DNA from: CAYVTV01 sp964526475
Lineage (GTDB): Bacteria > Bacteroidota > Bacteroidia > Bacteroidales > GCA-2748055
Assembly (NCBI GenBank): GCA_964526475.1
Contig: CAZGKF010000008.1
Location: 1-64,000, forward strand
Reading direction: 5' to 3'
DNA length: 64,000 nt
Positions 27,848 through 37,221 of this stretch are shown in pieces (position 1 is the stretch's first letter; each line of letters begins with the position of its first letter). Made by a program: the position numbers and the translations under genes. The notes under the pieces were generated by a model. It made no database searches. It had not been told where the DNA came from and saw nothing but the letters and a program-made list of their open reading frames with translations.

Positions 27848-28492
27848 TTACGAATTTTTTCCTTTAAGCATAGGAACAAAAATAAATGTTCCATGTTTAG
27901 TGAGCGAGTAATTATTTCCATCTTCTTTTATAATTCTCACCATCGACTGACCATTCCTTTCACCTAATGGCATTACCATAATACCACCTGCTCTAAGCTG
28001 GTCAATAAGCTTAACCGGTATTTCAGGGGCGGCCGCAGTAATAAGGATTTTATCAAAAGGTGCAAATGCTGGTAAGCCTTCATACCCATCGCCATAAAAA
28101 AAACGGGCTTTGTAATTAAGCTTATTCAATAAGGCCTGGGATTGAAGGTGAAGCTCCTTGTGCCTCTCAACAGTAAATACACGCGCACCAAGTTCCACAA
28201 GAACAGCAGCCTGATATCCTGACCCTGTTCCAATCTCCAAGACCTTCTCCATTGGTTTAACATCAAGTAACTGTGTCTGAAATGCAACAGTATATGGTTG
28301 GGAGATAGTTTGTCCTGAACTGATAGGGAAAGCCTGATCAGCATAGGAAAATTTAAGAAAGCTACTGTCCATAAACTGGTGTCTTGGAACATTCCCTATA
28401 GCTGTAAGGACTCTCTCATCATTAATTCCCTTATTACGTATAATTTCCACAAGTTTCTTTCTCAGTCCCTTATACTGATATGATTCTTCCAT
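27848..28492 (-). CDS. pcm: Protein-L-isoaspartate O-methyltransferase
   Basis: 214 residues, the usual size. The protein shows the family's SSGQTISQPYTVAFQTQLL segment (58-76) and the SAM-binding VLEIGTGSGYQAAVL (84-98), followed by YGDGYEGLPAFAPFDKILIT. It methylates isoaspartyl residues in damaged proteins so that they can be repaired. It is the first gene of a probable pcm-MBL pair, transcribed divergently from the gene at 28692; the ~200-bp spacer is AT-rich. Confidence 0.95.
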   Translation of the reverse strand: MEESYQYKGLRKKLVEIIRNKGINDERVLTAIGNVPRHQFMDSSFLKFSYADQAFPISSGQTISQPYTVAFQTQLLDVKPMEKVLEIGTGSGYQAAVLVELGARVFTVERHKELHLQSQALLNKLNYKARFFYGDGYEGLPAFAPFDKILITAAAPEIPVKLIDQLRAGGIMVMPLGERNGQSMVRIIKEDGNNYSLTKHGTFIFVPMLKGKNS

Positions 28493-28666
28493 ATAAACAC
28501 TGTTATATAATTTGAGATAATCATTTCAGGAACAAAAAGATCAAATCCTTATCAACTTACATAATACTTTCATCCTTATCCCCGAAATCTTCACAAATTT
28601 AACTTTATCAACATAATTAGTTGATAAGTTGAAAATATATTTATCCAAAGAAACTAACAAATACTT

Positions 28667-28674
28667 TATGTTTG
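28667..28674 (+). promoter_or_regulatory. Possible Bacteroidota -7 promoter element
   Basis: TATGTTTG fits the TAnnTTTG consensus of the Bacteroidota housekeeping promoter and lies 17 bp before the ATG at 28692. A good TTTG element at -33 was not found, so the assignment is weak. Confidence 0.3.
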
Positions 28675-28691
28675 CAGTTAAGTGACTGAGA

Positions 28692-29615
28692 ATGATAAGA
28701 ACAGCTATTACCGGTTCAGGGATGAATTTCCCTTATTATCTGGATATTATCCGGGATGTTCCTGATTTTCTGATAACAGGAATTGTTTCATATAACAAAT
28801 CGTTTCCTGAAGAGATGAATCCAGGTATTCCATGTTTTGAACTTTATCAGGTTGAAACTCTGGTCGATATATCCGAAGCTCTCATTGTTACTTATAATGC
28901 CGGAAAATATTATGATTTAATAACGAAGTTTCTGAAAAGGTCAAGGCATGTTTTAATCCTGGCCGATACAAGTCTGACTTTCCAACAGGTTAAAAGGTTA
29001 TCGAAAATTGCTGAAGAAGCCGGAGTAAGTATTCATATTCATCATAACACATCGGAATCTTCTATTATTGAAAAAATTAAAAACTTCATAATCAGACCCG
29101 AATACCTGTATGTAAAAACATATTTTAATACAGAGGAAGGAAATACAGACAAAACTATCCCGGAAATATTATCCAGGGAAATTTACACCATCTTTGAATT
29201 GAATCCTTATAATATAAGAGAAATAAATGTAAAAACCATTCCTTTCTGCTCCTCCGAACCTGATCTGTTGAATTTAAGAATTGATTTCGAAAATGGGCTG
29301 TCAGCCCAGCTTATAATTTCGTCCTTCAATGAAGGGAGAAACCGTTTACTTGAGATTTACGGCCCCGACAGAATGATAAGCTATAATGGTTGTCCACATC
29401 AATTATTATTAGTTGACAAGCTTACAAAAAAGGTTGAAAAAATAAATCTGGTAAATGGCAATGCGCATATCCATGAAAAAGAAATATTTATAAAATTTGC
29501 CAAATATATTATGAAAGATTTGTTGCCTGATAATCGCTTTACAAGTGGCATTGCAGCTTACCAGACTGCTGTCTCCATTATTAGCCAAATAATTTCAAGT
29601 CCTGTAGTTAATTAA
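28692..29615 (+). CDS. Degenerate Gfo/Idh-like protein linked to polysaccharide synthesis
   Basis: 307 residues. The fold appears to be Gfo/Idh/MocA-like: a Rossmann-type start (MIRTAITGSGMNFPYYLDII), alternating strands and helices to ~120, then a beta-sheet half (NLRIDFENGLSAQLIISSF). The canonical GxGxxG is reduced to GSGMN and no EKP motif is visible, so cofactor binding and catalysis are uncertain. It precedes the polyprenyl glycosylphosphotransferase by 62 bp on the same strand, so it may act in surface-polysaccharide assembly. The specific role is unknown. Confidence 0.55.
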   Translation: MIRTAITGSGMNFPYYLDIIRDVPDFLITGIVSYNKSFPEEMNPGIPCFELYQVETLVDISEALIVTYNAGKYYDLITKFLKRSRHVLILADTSLTFQQVKRLSKIAEEAGVSIHIHHNTSESSIIEKIKNFIIRPEYLYVKTYFNTEEGNTDKTIPEILSREIYTIFELNPYNIREINVKTIPFCSSEPDLLNLRIDFENGLSAQLIISSFNEGRNRLLEIYGPDRMISYNGCPHQLLLVDKLTKKVEKINLVNGNAHIHEKEIFIKFAKYIMKDLLPDNRFTSGIAAYQTAVSIISQIISSPVVN

Positions 29616-29677
29616 CTTAGATTCCTTACAAAATAATTCTGATACCTAAGCTTAGTTCTTCTCCAAATCAGTTTCAC

Positions 29678-31093
29678 ATGAACCAAAAACTGCAGTTTTT
29701 GAAGTATATTATTACAGATTTTCTTTCTGCATCTTGTGCATGGGCTTGCTTCTTTTTTTTCAGAAAATTATATATTGAAACTCTTAAGTTTAGTTATAAG
29801 GTTCCTGTTGATCTGGATAACCGGTTCTTTTTAGGATTGCTACTGATTCCTTTGTTCTGGATCTTCCTATATTTTTTATCGGGGTACTATACCGGTTTTT
29901 ACAGAAAATCGAGGCTTGCTGATATCGGGCAGACTTTCTCCCAAAGTCTTATCGGTGTTATTATACTTTTTTTCCTTGTTATCCTTGACGACGTAATAAG
30001 TTCCTACAGGAACTATTATTTAATGTTTTCAGTTTTATTTACACTCCATTTTTTTATTACACTTATTCCCAGACTTCTGCTAACATCCCTGACCAATTAC
30101 AGAATCAGAAACCGAAAAACAGGGTTTAATACCTTAATTATAGGGAGTGGAAAACAAGCTGAGGAAATATATAATGAACTTTATGAGCAGGAAAAATCCG
30201 GAGGATATACATTCATCGGATTTGTTTACATTCAGGAAGAAAAACAATATCAGATGGAAAGAAAACTAAGGAACCTGGGAGGTTTAAACAATCTGGAAAA
30301 AATTATCAGGGAACACAAAATCCGGGAAGTAATAATTGCCCCTGAACACAGGGAAAACAATACAATTAATACCATTATAAACCAGCTTGCGCTATTTAAC
30401 GTCACAATAAAGGTTAAACCTCAGATGTACGATATAATAACAGGGAAGGTACGGATTACACATCTTTTTGGAACACCTTTGATAGAAATTTCCCAGCATC
30501 TGATGCCGGTCTGGCAGGAAAAAATTAAATTAATTCTTGATATACTTATTTCCGTTTTCTCTCTTCTGATTCTTTCTCCCTTGATTATCTTTCTTGCTGC
30601 AGGAGTTAAACTTTCATCTCCAGGGCCGGTAATATATTCACATGAACGAATAGGACGATACGGTAAATCGTTTATGATTTACAAATTCCGGTCCATGTAT
30701 GCAGATGCTGAAAAAAACGGGCCTGAATTATCAGGAAAAAATGATGTAAGACTCACTGATTTTGGCCGGTTTATGAGGAGATACAGACTGGATGAAATTC
30801 CCAACTTTATTAATGTTCTAACAGGAGATATGTCACTTGTCGGTCCAAGACCTGAGAGACCGTTTTTTATTGAGAAGATTAAGGCTCTTGCCCCGCATTA
30901 CATTCACCTTCAAAAAGTGAAGCCTGGAATTACTTCCTGGGGTCAGGTAAAATATGGATATGCTGAAAATGTGGATCAAATGATAAAACGACTCAAATAT
31001 GATATGCTGTACATAGAAAACATGTCTTTATTTGTTGATTTAAAGATCATATTCCACACCCTTCTTACAATCATCAAAGGAAAAGGTATATGA
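29678..31093 (+). CDS. Exopolysaccharide polyprenyl-phosphate sugar phosphotransferase
   Basis: 471 residues. The N-terminal ~120 residues hold four hydrophobic helices; a central CoA-binding-like domain follows (FNTLIIGSGKQAEEIYNEL). A fifth helix precedes the bacterial sugar transferase domain, with YSHERIGRYGKSFMIYKFRSM, RRYRLDEIPNFINVLTGDMS and LVGPRPERP. This is the WcaJ/WbaP-type architecture that moves a hexose-1-phosphate from a nucleotide sugar to undecaprenyl phosphate, the first step of a capsule or exopolysaccharide repeat unit at the inner membrane. No other glycosyltransferases lie nearby, so it may be an orphan initiating enzyme. Its end is 6 bp from the convergent thpR. Confidence 0.92.
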   Translation: MNQKLQFLKYIITDFLSASCAWACFFFFRKLYIETLKFSYKVPVDLDNRFFLGLLLIPLFWIFLYFLSGYYTGFYRKSRLADIGQTFSQSLIGVIILFFLVILDDVISSYRNYYLMFSVLFTLHFFITLIPRLLLTSLTNYRIRNRKTGFNTLIIGSGKQAEEIYNELYEQEKSGGYTFIGFVYIQEEKQYQMERKLRNLGGLNNLEKIIREHKIREVIIAPEHRENNTINTIINQLALFNVTIKVKPQMYDIITGKVRITHLFGTPLIEISQHLMPVWQEKIKLILDILISVFSLLILSPLIIFLAAGVKLSSPGPVIYSHERIGRYGKSFMIYKFRSMYADAEKNGPELSGKNDVRLTDFGRFMRRYRLDEIPNFINVLTGDMSLVGPRPERPFFIEKIKALAPHYIHLQKVKPGITSWGQVKYGYAENVDQMIKRLKYDMLYIENMSLFVDLKIIFHTLLTIIKGKGI

Positions 31094-31099
31094 AAGGTT

Positions 31100-31654
31100 T
31101 CACTGAAGTGGATGACTGGAAATGATATGATATTGTGCTCCTTCCTTTTTTAATATACTTTCGAAGAAAATGATTTCCTTCACGGGAACCCTGATAAATT
31201 CAAAATCTTCGTATTCATCAATTATTTCCCTTAAATTTTTCTTGTCAATACCGGGATGTATTCTTCCAAGTGTAAGGTGTGGAGAAAAAATTTTGTCCTC
31301 ATTTTTTATAAAATAATCCAGACTTTTATCAATCTCCATCTTAATTCTCATTAACTCCTCAGAGTTATGGATCCCAATCCATAACACCCTTGGGTAAGAA
31401 ATACTTCTGAATACATCAAGGCCTCTGCAAATAAAACTAAAAGACTTAGTATCCATTACAATATTTGTAATAGCATTCTTAATTATGTTGATTTGCTCAG
31501 GAGTGGTATCACCAAGAAAACGTAATGTAATATGAAGATTTGATGGGTTAATCCATCTTATTTCCCTGTAAGGGAACCTTTTCTGTATTTTTCTTATAAA
31601 ATTTAAAAACGAATTATCCGGGTAAATCTTAACTGCGATAAACGTTCTTTTCAT
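31100..31654 (-). CDS. thpR: RNA 2',3'-cyclic phosphodiesterase
   Basis: 184 residues of the 2H phosphoesterase superfamily. Both HxTx motifs are present: HITLRFLG with His41/Thr43 and HLTLG with His126/Thr128. The family hydrolyses 2',3'-cyclic phosphates on RNA ends (earlier called 2'-5' RNA ligase). It faces the glycosylphosphotransferase gene tail-to-tail. The 222-bp space to elbB on the other side contains only GC-richer inverted sequence (CTCACGAACGAAGTGAG near 31756) and no gene. Confidence 0.92.
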   Translation of the reverse strand: MKRTFIAVKIYPDNSFLNFIRKIQKRFPYREIRWINPSNLHITLRFLGDTTPEQINIIKNAITNIVMDTKSFSFICRGLDVFRSISYPRVLWIGIHNSEELMRIKMEIDKSLDYFIKNEDKIFSPHLTLGRIHPGIDKKNLREIIDEYEDFEFIRVPVKEIIFFESILKKEGAQYHIISSHPLQ

Positions 31655-31876
31655 ATTAAATACAAGTTAACTGTTGTACAATCAGAATCGCGTGAGTAGC
31701 GGTTTGTGAGATAAATATAGGAAATAAAAATATAGGGGGAACTTAGCGAAGCGATCTCACGAACGAAGTGAGTAATTTAGGGGTGAATTTACTTTTCGGA
31801 GCAGACTCATAGTTAGATGAATGAAAAATTAGTAAAAAAATCTTATATTAGTGGATAAACAAAAAAATTGATAGAT

Positions 31877-32533
31877 ATGACACAAAGAAGAAAAATCGCA
31901 GTAGTTTTATCAGGGTGTGGAGTTTATGATGGCTCCGAAATCCATGAAGCAGTTCTGACCTTATATGCTATCTCAAATAATGGAGCTGATTATCAGATAT
32001 TTGCGCCGGATATTGAACAACATCATGTTATCAATCATCTTAATGGCAAAGAAATGAAAGAGAAAAGAAATGTTTTGCAGGAATCAGCAAGGATAGCCCG
32101 TGGAGATATCCTGCCTTTGGATAAATACAATGCTTCCGGATACGATGCTGTTATTTTCCCCGGAGGTTTTGGCGTGGCAAAAAATCTTTCCACATGGGCA
32201 TTTCATGGAAGTAAATCGGCGGTAAATAAAGATGTTGAAAATTGCATTAAAGATACATTTAAAGCGGGCAAACCAATTGGGGCTTTATGTATTGCTCCCG
32301 TTTTACTTGCTAAGATACTTGGTGAAGTTGAATTAACTATTGGAAATGACAATGATACAGCTGAAGAAATTAAGAAGGCAGGTGCCATTCATAAAGAAAC
32401 CACACATGGAGAAGTAGTTGTCGACAGAAAGAATAAACTGGTTACCACCCCGTGTTATATGCTTGATGCCAGTATTACTCAGATAGGGACAGGAGCTGAA
32501 AATATCGTGAAAACGATTTTAAAAATGACTTAA
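31877..32533 (+). CDS. elbB: Isoprenoid biosynthesis glyoxalase ElbB
   Basis: 218 residues from the ATG at 31877; an upstream in-frame TTG at 31868 would add only MID and is less likely. The DJ-1/PfpI-like fold shows KIAVVLSGCGVYDGSEIHE at the N-terminus, FPGGFGVAKNLSTWAF in the middle and the nucleophile elbow GALCIAP. The family has glyoxalase activity in vitro and an indirect link to isoprenoid synthesis. It stands alone between thpR and a convergent TonB receptor gene. Confidence 0.93.
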   Translation: MTQRRKIAVVLSGCGVYDGSEIHEAVLTLYAISNNGADYQIFAPDIEQHHVINHLNGKEMKEKRNVLQESARIARGDILPLDKYNASGYDAVIFPGGFGVAKNLSTWAFHGSKSAVNKDVENCIKDTFKAGKPIGALCIAPVLLAKILGEVELTIGNDNDTAEEIKKAGAIHKETTHGEVVVDRKNKLVTTPCYMLDASITQIGTGAENIVKTILKMT

Positions 32534-32616
32534 TTTTTAGATAAGCCTATTTCACATCATATCGCAATTACCTTCAAACTCCTGTTAACATTACAAACAA
32601 AATACTCGGAAGCATA

Positions 32617-35517
32617 TTAGAAACTATATTTCAGTCCAATGCTGAATGACCGTCCGGGATTTAATCTACTGTAGGTCTGCAATTCAGCATTATAGGAGAC
32701 GAAGAAACTTTCCACTTTGCTGTCGAGAAGGTTGGCTGCCTTAAAATCTATAACCGTATTATTCCCTTCACCTAACTTTTTCAATATACTGAAATTTAAA
32801 CTGTTATAGGGAGCGACAAAGATATCCGGATAGAGGCCTATTCCTACGATAGAAAGAGTTGTCCCCTTCACGTTATAAAACAAGCCTGCATCCCAACCCG
32901 CATCATAATTACCGTAGGTGATACCCGCATTAATAACATAGGGAGCCTGGCCAGCCATATCTCTTTTATTCTGAATGGTTTCTCCGGTTCTTTCGTAAGA
33001 TTTTCGGGAAGAGAATTCTGCGTCGGTCATGGTAATATATGACTTAATAACAGTTAAGTTTCCGCTAATATTGAAGTTTTTCAGAGCATCCGAGATAAAG
33101 TCAAAGTTTTGTCTAACCTCCAGTTCAACACCATATAGTAAACCCTCTCCCACATTTCTTGCCTGATACTCTGTGTTGGTTTGCTGTTCAGGTATTCGAA
33201 CCAGCTCAATAGGATCAATGAATCGCTTGTAGAAACTACTGATGGAAAACATCTGTCCCCTTGTTTTGAATAGCTCCCAGCGGATATCAATGTTATCGAT
33301 CCATGTTTCAGTCAGATTTCCATCCCAGTCGGAATAAGGAAACAAGCTTCCATTGAATATCCTGTCGGATATCGGATCAAGTATCTGGGCAAAGGACAGC
33401 TCTTTAAAGGAGGGTCTGGCAACAGTTCTTGAGTATCCGGCTCTTATATTTTGTCGCTCTGCAACCGAATATATCAGATTAATTGAAGGAAAGAAACTAA
33501 ACGACTCCAACACTATTTCATCATCAAGATTTCTGCCGTTCTCCAAATCACCGGCGGCATATTTTTGGTCGCGTCCTGTATGCATTTGTATATAGTTTTC
33601 GGCCCTGAGACCCAGTATCAATTTCATTTGTTTAAGCGGGTTCAACTCGCTTGACATATAGAAACCGCTATTCTTAACATTTGAGCTGTACTGATTGGGG
33701 TTTGGATCGGGGTTTCCCGACTGGTAATAAATTGAATTAGGGCTGTTCGGATATATATTTATTGGATCGAGTATAAAATTTGGATCGTGATTTGTCCAGC
33801 GTTGTGTTCTGAAAAATTGCATGTTATAAAAGAGAATTTCATATTCCCTGGATTTATAACCATAACTTGCTCCAAATTTGAATTTTGCACTCCGACTTAA
33901 AAACTGGTAACTCTTAGTAAAATCCAATTTGGATGCAAAATTCATCTCATTCAGTTCTCTCCATATCCTGGAGGGATTTCCTGCTGCCCCGGCCATAAAA
34001 AGTGTATCGTTGGATCTGTAGGTAAAAGCTGTTTTTCTGATGTCAGGGTCATTGGAAGTTGAATAAGTGTTTGAAACACGCCAATCGATCTCCCAACCTG
34101 CATCTTTCAACAAATGTGTACCATTCAAAAACAGGTTTGTCAGTGACCTCTGGTTGTATTCCAGATTATTTGATGAACCAAAGTAGCCGGATTTACCCAC
34201 TGCCTCGCCGTCATCATCCAGATTAATAACAGCAGCCCTGCTCTCACCATTCTGCAAATGCATCGCTAACATTCTAATCTTGGAAAAATTTGTCTTATAA
34301 GCCAGTCCACCCAGAGTCCCAATCAGAACATTTCTTTCTCCTACCGCACCATCCTGTATAAAAGCGTATCGCAACTCATGTAAGCTTGGGTCCGAATATC
34401 GCTGGTATTCACTGTTAACAAAATCATCATAGTATTTGAATTCTGACTTATAGGAAAGAGAAAAGATATATCCCAGGCGGGGATTCTTTTGCGAACTACG
34501 TTTCCAGTTCTCGAAGCTGATTTGGTTTCCCAACGAAAAACTTGCACTCAGATCCATCAAACTGGTTTGTCTTGAAGCTCCCAGCTCAGGATTAAAACTT
34601 TTTATAAAATCCACAACCTCCTGGTCAGAATGTCCGCTTATAGGTGTTGGAATAAACTGTTCTCTGGCAAGAACTGGAAGAGCTCTTAACCCGTTATCAT
34701 AACCAAGGAGATCAGTCTTGCTCCCATTATACATTAGATAATCAGGATTAAAGTGCATTTGCGGATTAAAAGAAGTGCCTACAGAGACACTCACGATCTT
34801 ATCATCAGGAAAATCCTTTGTCTCAATGTTCATAATTCCCCCGGTGAAATCAGCTGGCATATCGGCTGTAAAGTTCTTGCTGACAATGATATTATCGATC
34901 AGGTTAGATGGGAAAATATCCAGCTGGAGGCTGTTCCTGTCAGGATCCAACCCAGGAATATCCAAACTGTTCAAAGTAGTCTTGGAGTAACGGTCACCGA
35001 GTCCCCGTACATAAATATACTTACCTCCCTCAACCGATACACCGGTAACCCTTTTTGCAGCTTCGGCCGCCGTGCCATCACCGATCATTTGTATTCTTGC
35101 GGAACTTATTCCATCAAGCATCACAGGAGACTTAAGTTTAATGGCTTGTAAAGCAGTTTCAGTTGTCCTTATTGCCCGGGCTGTAATTACTATTTCATTA
35201 AGCTCAATGGTACTTTGTTTCAAAGCGATATTTGGTAAATATATCGCTTCATTGCCGGGTACATCTATATCCTCAATAACCAAAGTCTGGTATGAGATGT
35301 AGGAAAACTGCAAGTTATAATTCCCCGGAGTAAGGGAGAGGGAAAATTCACCATCCAGGTCTGTTATGGTTCCTGTAGTTGTGCCGATTAAAAAAACTGT
35401 GACACCGACAAGTGATTCCCCTGTTGATTCATCAAATACCTTTCCCCTGATCTTTCCATCCTGACCATTTGCAAAAAAAGTGAAAAATAAAAATAATACA
35501 AAAAGAGACAATTTCAT
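32617..35517 (-). CDS. TonB-dependent receptor with carboxypeptidase-regulatory-like domain
   Basis: 966 residues. A signal peptide (FVLFLFFTFFANGQ) is followed by a beta-sandwich domain (IRGKVFDESTGESLVGVTVF, TTTGTITDLDGEFSLS), a plug with GKYIYVRGLGDRYSKTTLN and MPADFTGGIMNIETKDFPD, and a barrel that ends in aromatic SIGLKYSF. This is an outer-membrane TonB-dependent importer of the type with a single barrel and no SusD partner. The gene upstream encodes a beta-helix lipoprotein, separated by a strong hairpin terminator, and a pair of this kind suggests a transporter with a surface accessory protein. Substrate unknown. Confidence 0.93.
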   Translation of the reverse strand: MKLSLFVLFLFFTFFANGQDGKIRGKVFDESTGESLVGVTVFLIGTTTGTITDLDGEFSLSLTPGNYNLQFSYISYQTLVIEDIDVPGNEAIYLPNIALKQSTIELNEIVITARAIRTTETALQAIKLKSPVMLDGISSARIQMIGDGTAAEAAKRVTGVSVEGGKYIYVRGLGDRYSKTTLNSLDIPGLDPDRNSLQLDIFPSNLIDNIIVSKNFTADMPADFTGGIMNIETKDFPDDKIVSVSVGTSFNPQMHFNPDYLMYNGSKTDLLGYDNGLRALPVLAREQFIPTPISGHSDQEVVDFIKSFNPELGASRQTSLMDLSASFSLGNQISFENWKRSSQKNPRLGYIFSLSYKSEFKYYDDFVNSEYQRYSDPSLHELRYAFIQDGAVGERNVLIGTLGGLAYKTNFSKIRMLAMHLQNGESRAAVINLDDDGEAVGKSGYFGSSNNLEYNQRSLTNLFLNGTHLLKDAGWEIDWRVSNTYSTSNDPDIRKTAFTYRSNDTLFMAGAAGNPSRIWRELNEMNFASKLDFTKSYQFLSRSAKFKFGASYGYKSREYEILFYNMQFFRTQRWTNHDPNFILDPINIYPNSPNSIYYQSGNPDPNPNQYSSNVKNSGFYMSSELNPLKQMKLILGLRAENYIQMHTGRDQKYAAGDLENGRNLDDEIVLESFSFFPSINLIYSVAERQNIRAGYSRTVARPSFKELSFAQILDPISDRIFNGSLFPYSDWDGNLTETWIDNIDIRWELFKTRGQMFSISSFYKRFIDPIELVRIPEQQTNTEYQARNVGEGLLYGVELEVRQNFDFISDALKNFNISGNLTVIKSYITMTDAEFSSRKSYERTGETIQNKRDMAGQAPYVINAGITYGNYDAGWDAGLFYNVKGTTLSIVGIGLYPDIFVAPYNSLNFSILKKLGEGNNTVIDFKAANLLDSKVESFFVSYNAELQTYSRLNPGRSFSIGLKYSF

Positions 35518-35547
35518 TGAAACAAGATTTAAACTATTTATATGAAT

Positions 35548-35585
35548 AAAAAGAAACAGACCAATACAGTCTGTTTCTTTTTTTT
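35548..35585. terminator. Strong bidirectional hairpin between lipoprotein and receptor genes
   Basis: A perfect 14-bp stem (35548-35561 with 35569-35582, core AAGAAACAGAC/GTCTGTTTCTT) closes a 7-nt loop and is flanked by A- and T-runs, so it can act on either strand. It lies between the stop of the beta-helix lipoprotein gene and the start of the receptor gene, both on the minus strand. It may reduce read-through so that the two proteins are made at different levels. Confidence 0.75.
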
Positions 35586-35621
35586 AATGAATTTCCTATG
35601 GGATGCAATCATCACTAATGC

Positions 35622-37103
35622 TTAGAATTTACCTTCCAGTTTCGCCCATGTCCAGCCAAATACAGAAAGGTCAGTGGTATAAGTTGTTCCAGCAGTAACA
35701 CCGGCAGGGACATTTCCGTTCACATAATTTGCAAGGTCGGCAGCCACAACATCCAGCACAATACCTGAAAATGATACCGTACCAACATCATGAACTACGC
35801 GGTTAATTTTCTGACCAGCTTTTATTGCAGTGAAAAAGAGATCCTCAAAAGCAACGCTGGTATTATCGTCAGTGTTAATTAGATCGGATGAAAATCTTTC
35901 GATAACAGGATCATTTGCTATTACATATCCGTTTTTAATTGTGTAACCGTCATTATCATAGGTGCCTTCAGGACCATCAAGCTCGAAATTATGATCACCT
36001 GTTGTGATTATAACAAAATTATCCAGTGTACCTGCCCATGCCTGGTCTGCATCAATTGCGTCGTCGTTACAATTCCAGATAACCACATTTGTTACATCAA
36101 CAGTTCCTCCGAACCATTCAATACCGTCGTCCTGGTTTGCAATTACCTCAACGTTCTCAATCACCGTTCCACTTCCTACAGCTCCTAATGTTAGTCCGTT
36201 GATCTCATTACCGGAACCAATTTCGGAACCTCCATGGCGAATGGATATATATTTAATAACACCTGAATTGTCGGCATCATCATTCCCACCATATAATCCG
36301 TTCGGATCTGAAGTAGGTATTCCTTCGATCTGTACTTCGCTTACATCTCCATTATCATTAGAAGCAGATATCTTTGCTTTTCCAAGAATGAGAACACCAC
36401 CCCATAATCCGTCTGTATCAGGATTGAGGTTTGGACTGCCAAAATTACCTGCTGCAACATCCGATGGTTCTATTTCATCGGCCACAGAGGTGAAGATGAT
36501 AGGAGCAGATGCAGTACCTTCAGCCATAAGTGTCCCTCCACGTGCGACAAGCAGTGCAGTTGAATTTGCCCCTGTTCCGGCCTGTCCTTTAATAATTGTA
36601 CCTGGTTGAATGGTAAGCGTAACACCATTGACTACTGTGATCCTACCTGCAAGCACATACACCTTATCTGAAGTCCATGTTGCATCTGCAGTGACATTTT
36701 CAGTTACGATAACAATAAATTCCTTTTCATCAATAGAAATAACTGCAGTTGCGTCATCCGATTGACCTTTAGAATCAGTAACAGTTAACAATATTGAAGC
36801 TGCACCAGCAACTGTTCCTGCATCGAAATTAATAGTAACTGTTGTACCAACAACATTGCCGGTTGGATTAGTTACAGTTACCCCTGTGCCTGTTGCTGTA
36901 TAGGTAGCAGTTAAAGACGGATCAAAAGAAACTGTGAAATCAACAGACATACCTTGTGCACCATTGGCAGCAGTTACTACTGATGATGGTGAAGATGCAC
37001 TCGGTTGCTCATATTCATCCTCTTTTTTGCATCCGGTGAAAATCAACGAGATAAGTAAAAACAATCCCGCAATTTTTAAATAATAATTTTTCATTTTTTT
37101 CAT
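35622..37103 (-). CDS. Surface lipoprotein with right-handed beta-helix
   Basis: 493 residues with lipobox IFTGCKKEDEY (Cys25). A PKD- or Ig-like repeat region follows (~35-130, VDFTVSFDPSLTATYTATG; GAASILLTVTDSKGQSDDA), then a long region of short beta-strands with Asn/Asp/Gly turns (VYVLAGRITVVNGVTLTIQP, GLTLGAVGSGTVIENVEVIA, DDGIEWFGGTVDVTNVVIWN), which is the pattern of a right-handed parallel beta-helix. No catalytic triad is recognisable. It is upstream of a TonB-dependent receptor on the same strand and likely sits on the cell surface as its accessory or binding partner. Confidence 0.7.
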   Translation of the reverse strand: MKKMKNYYLKIAGLFLLISLIFTGCKKEDEYEQPSASSPSSVVTAANGAQGMSVDFTVSFDPSLTATYTATGTGVTVTNPTGNVVGTTVTINFDAGTVAGAASILLTVTDSKGQSDDATAVISIDEKEFIVIVTENVTADATWTSDKVYVLAGRITVVNGVTLTIQPGTIIKGQAGTGANSTALLVARGGTLMAEGTASAPIIFTSVADEIEPSDVAAGNFGSPNLNPDTDGLWGGVLILGKAKISASNDNGDVSEVQIEGIPTSDPNGLYGGNDDADNSGVIKYISIRHGGSEIGSGNEINGLTLGAVGSGTVIENVEVIANQDDGIEWFGGTVDVTNVVIWNCNDDAIDADQAWAGTLDNFVIITTGDHNFELDGPEGTYDNDGYTIKNGYVIANDPVIERFSSDLINTDDNTSVAFEDLFFTAIKAGQKINRVVHDVGTVSFSGIVLDVVAADLANYVNGNVPAGVTAGTTYTTDLSVFGWTWAKLEGKF

Positions 37104-37221
37104 TTGTTTTGTGTTTTTAAATTAATATATTTTCATTTTTTATGCTGTAAAAGTATATCCGCAATATTAGGTAAGAGTTAAATGTTCATGACCTTTATTT
37201 TATTAAAACCTGAAGAGAATC

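Noticed and set aside
36004..36609. 201-codon plus-strand open frame opposite the beta-helix lipoprotein
   Set aside because: It mirrors the repetitive codon pattern of the sense gene, gives a Ser/Pro-rich low-complexity product and has no upstream signals.
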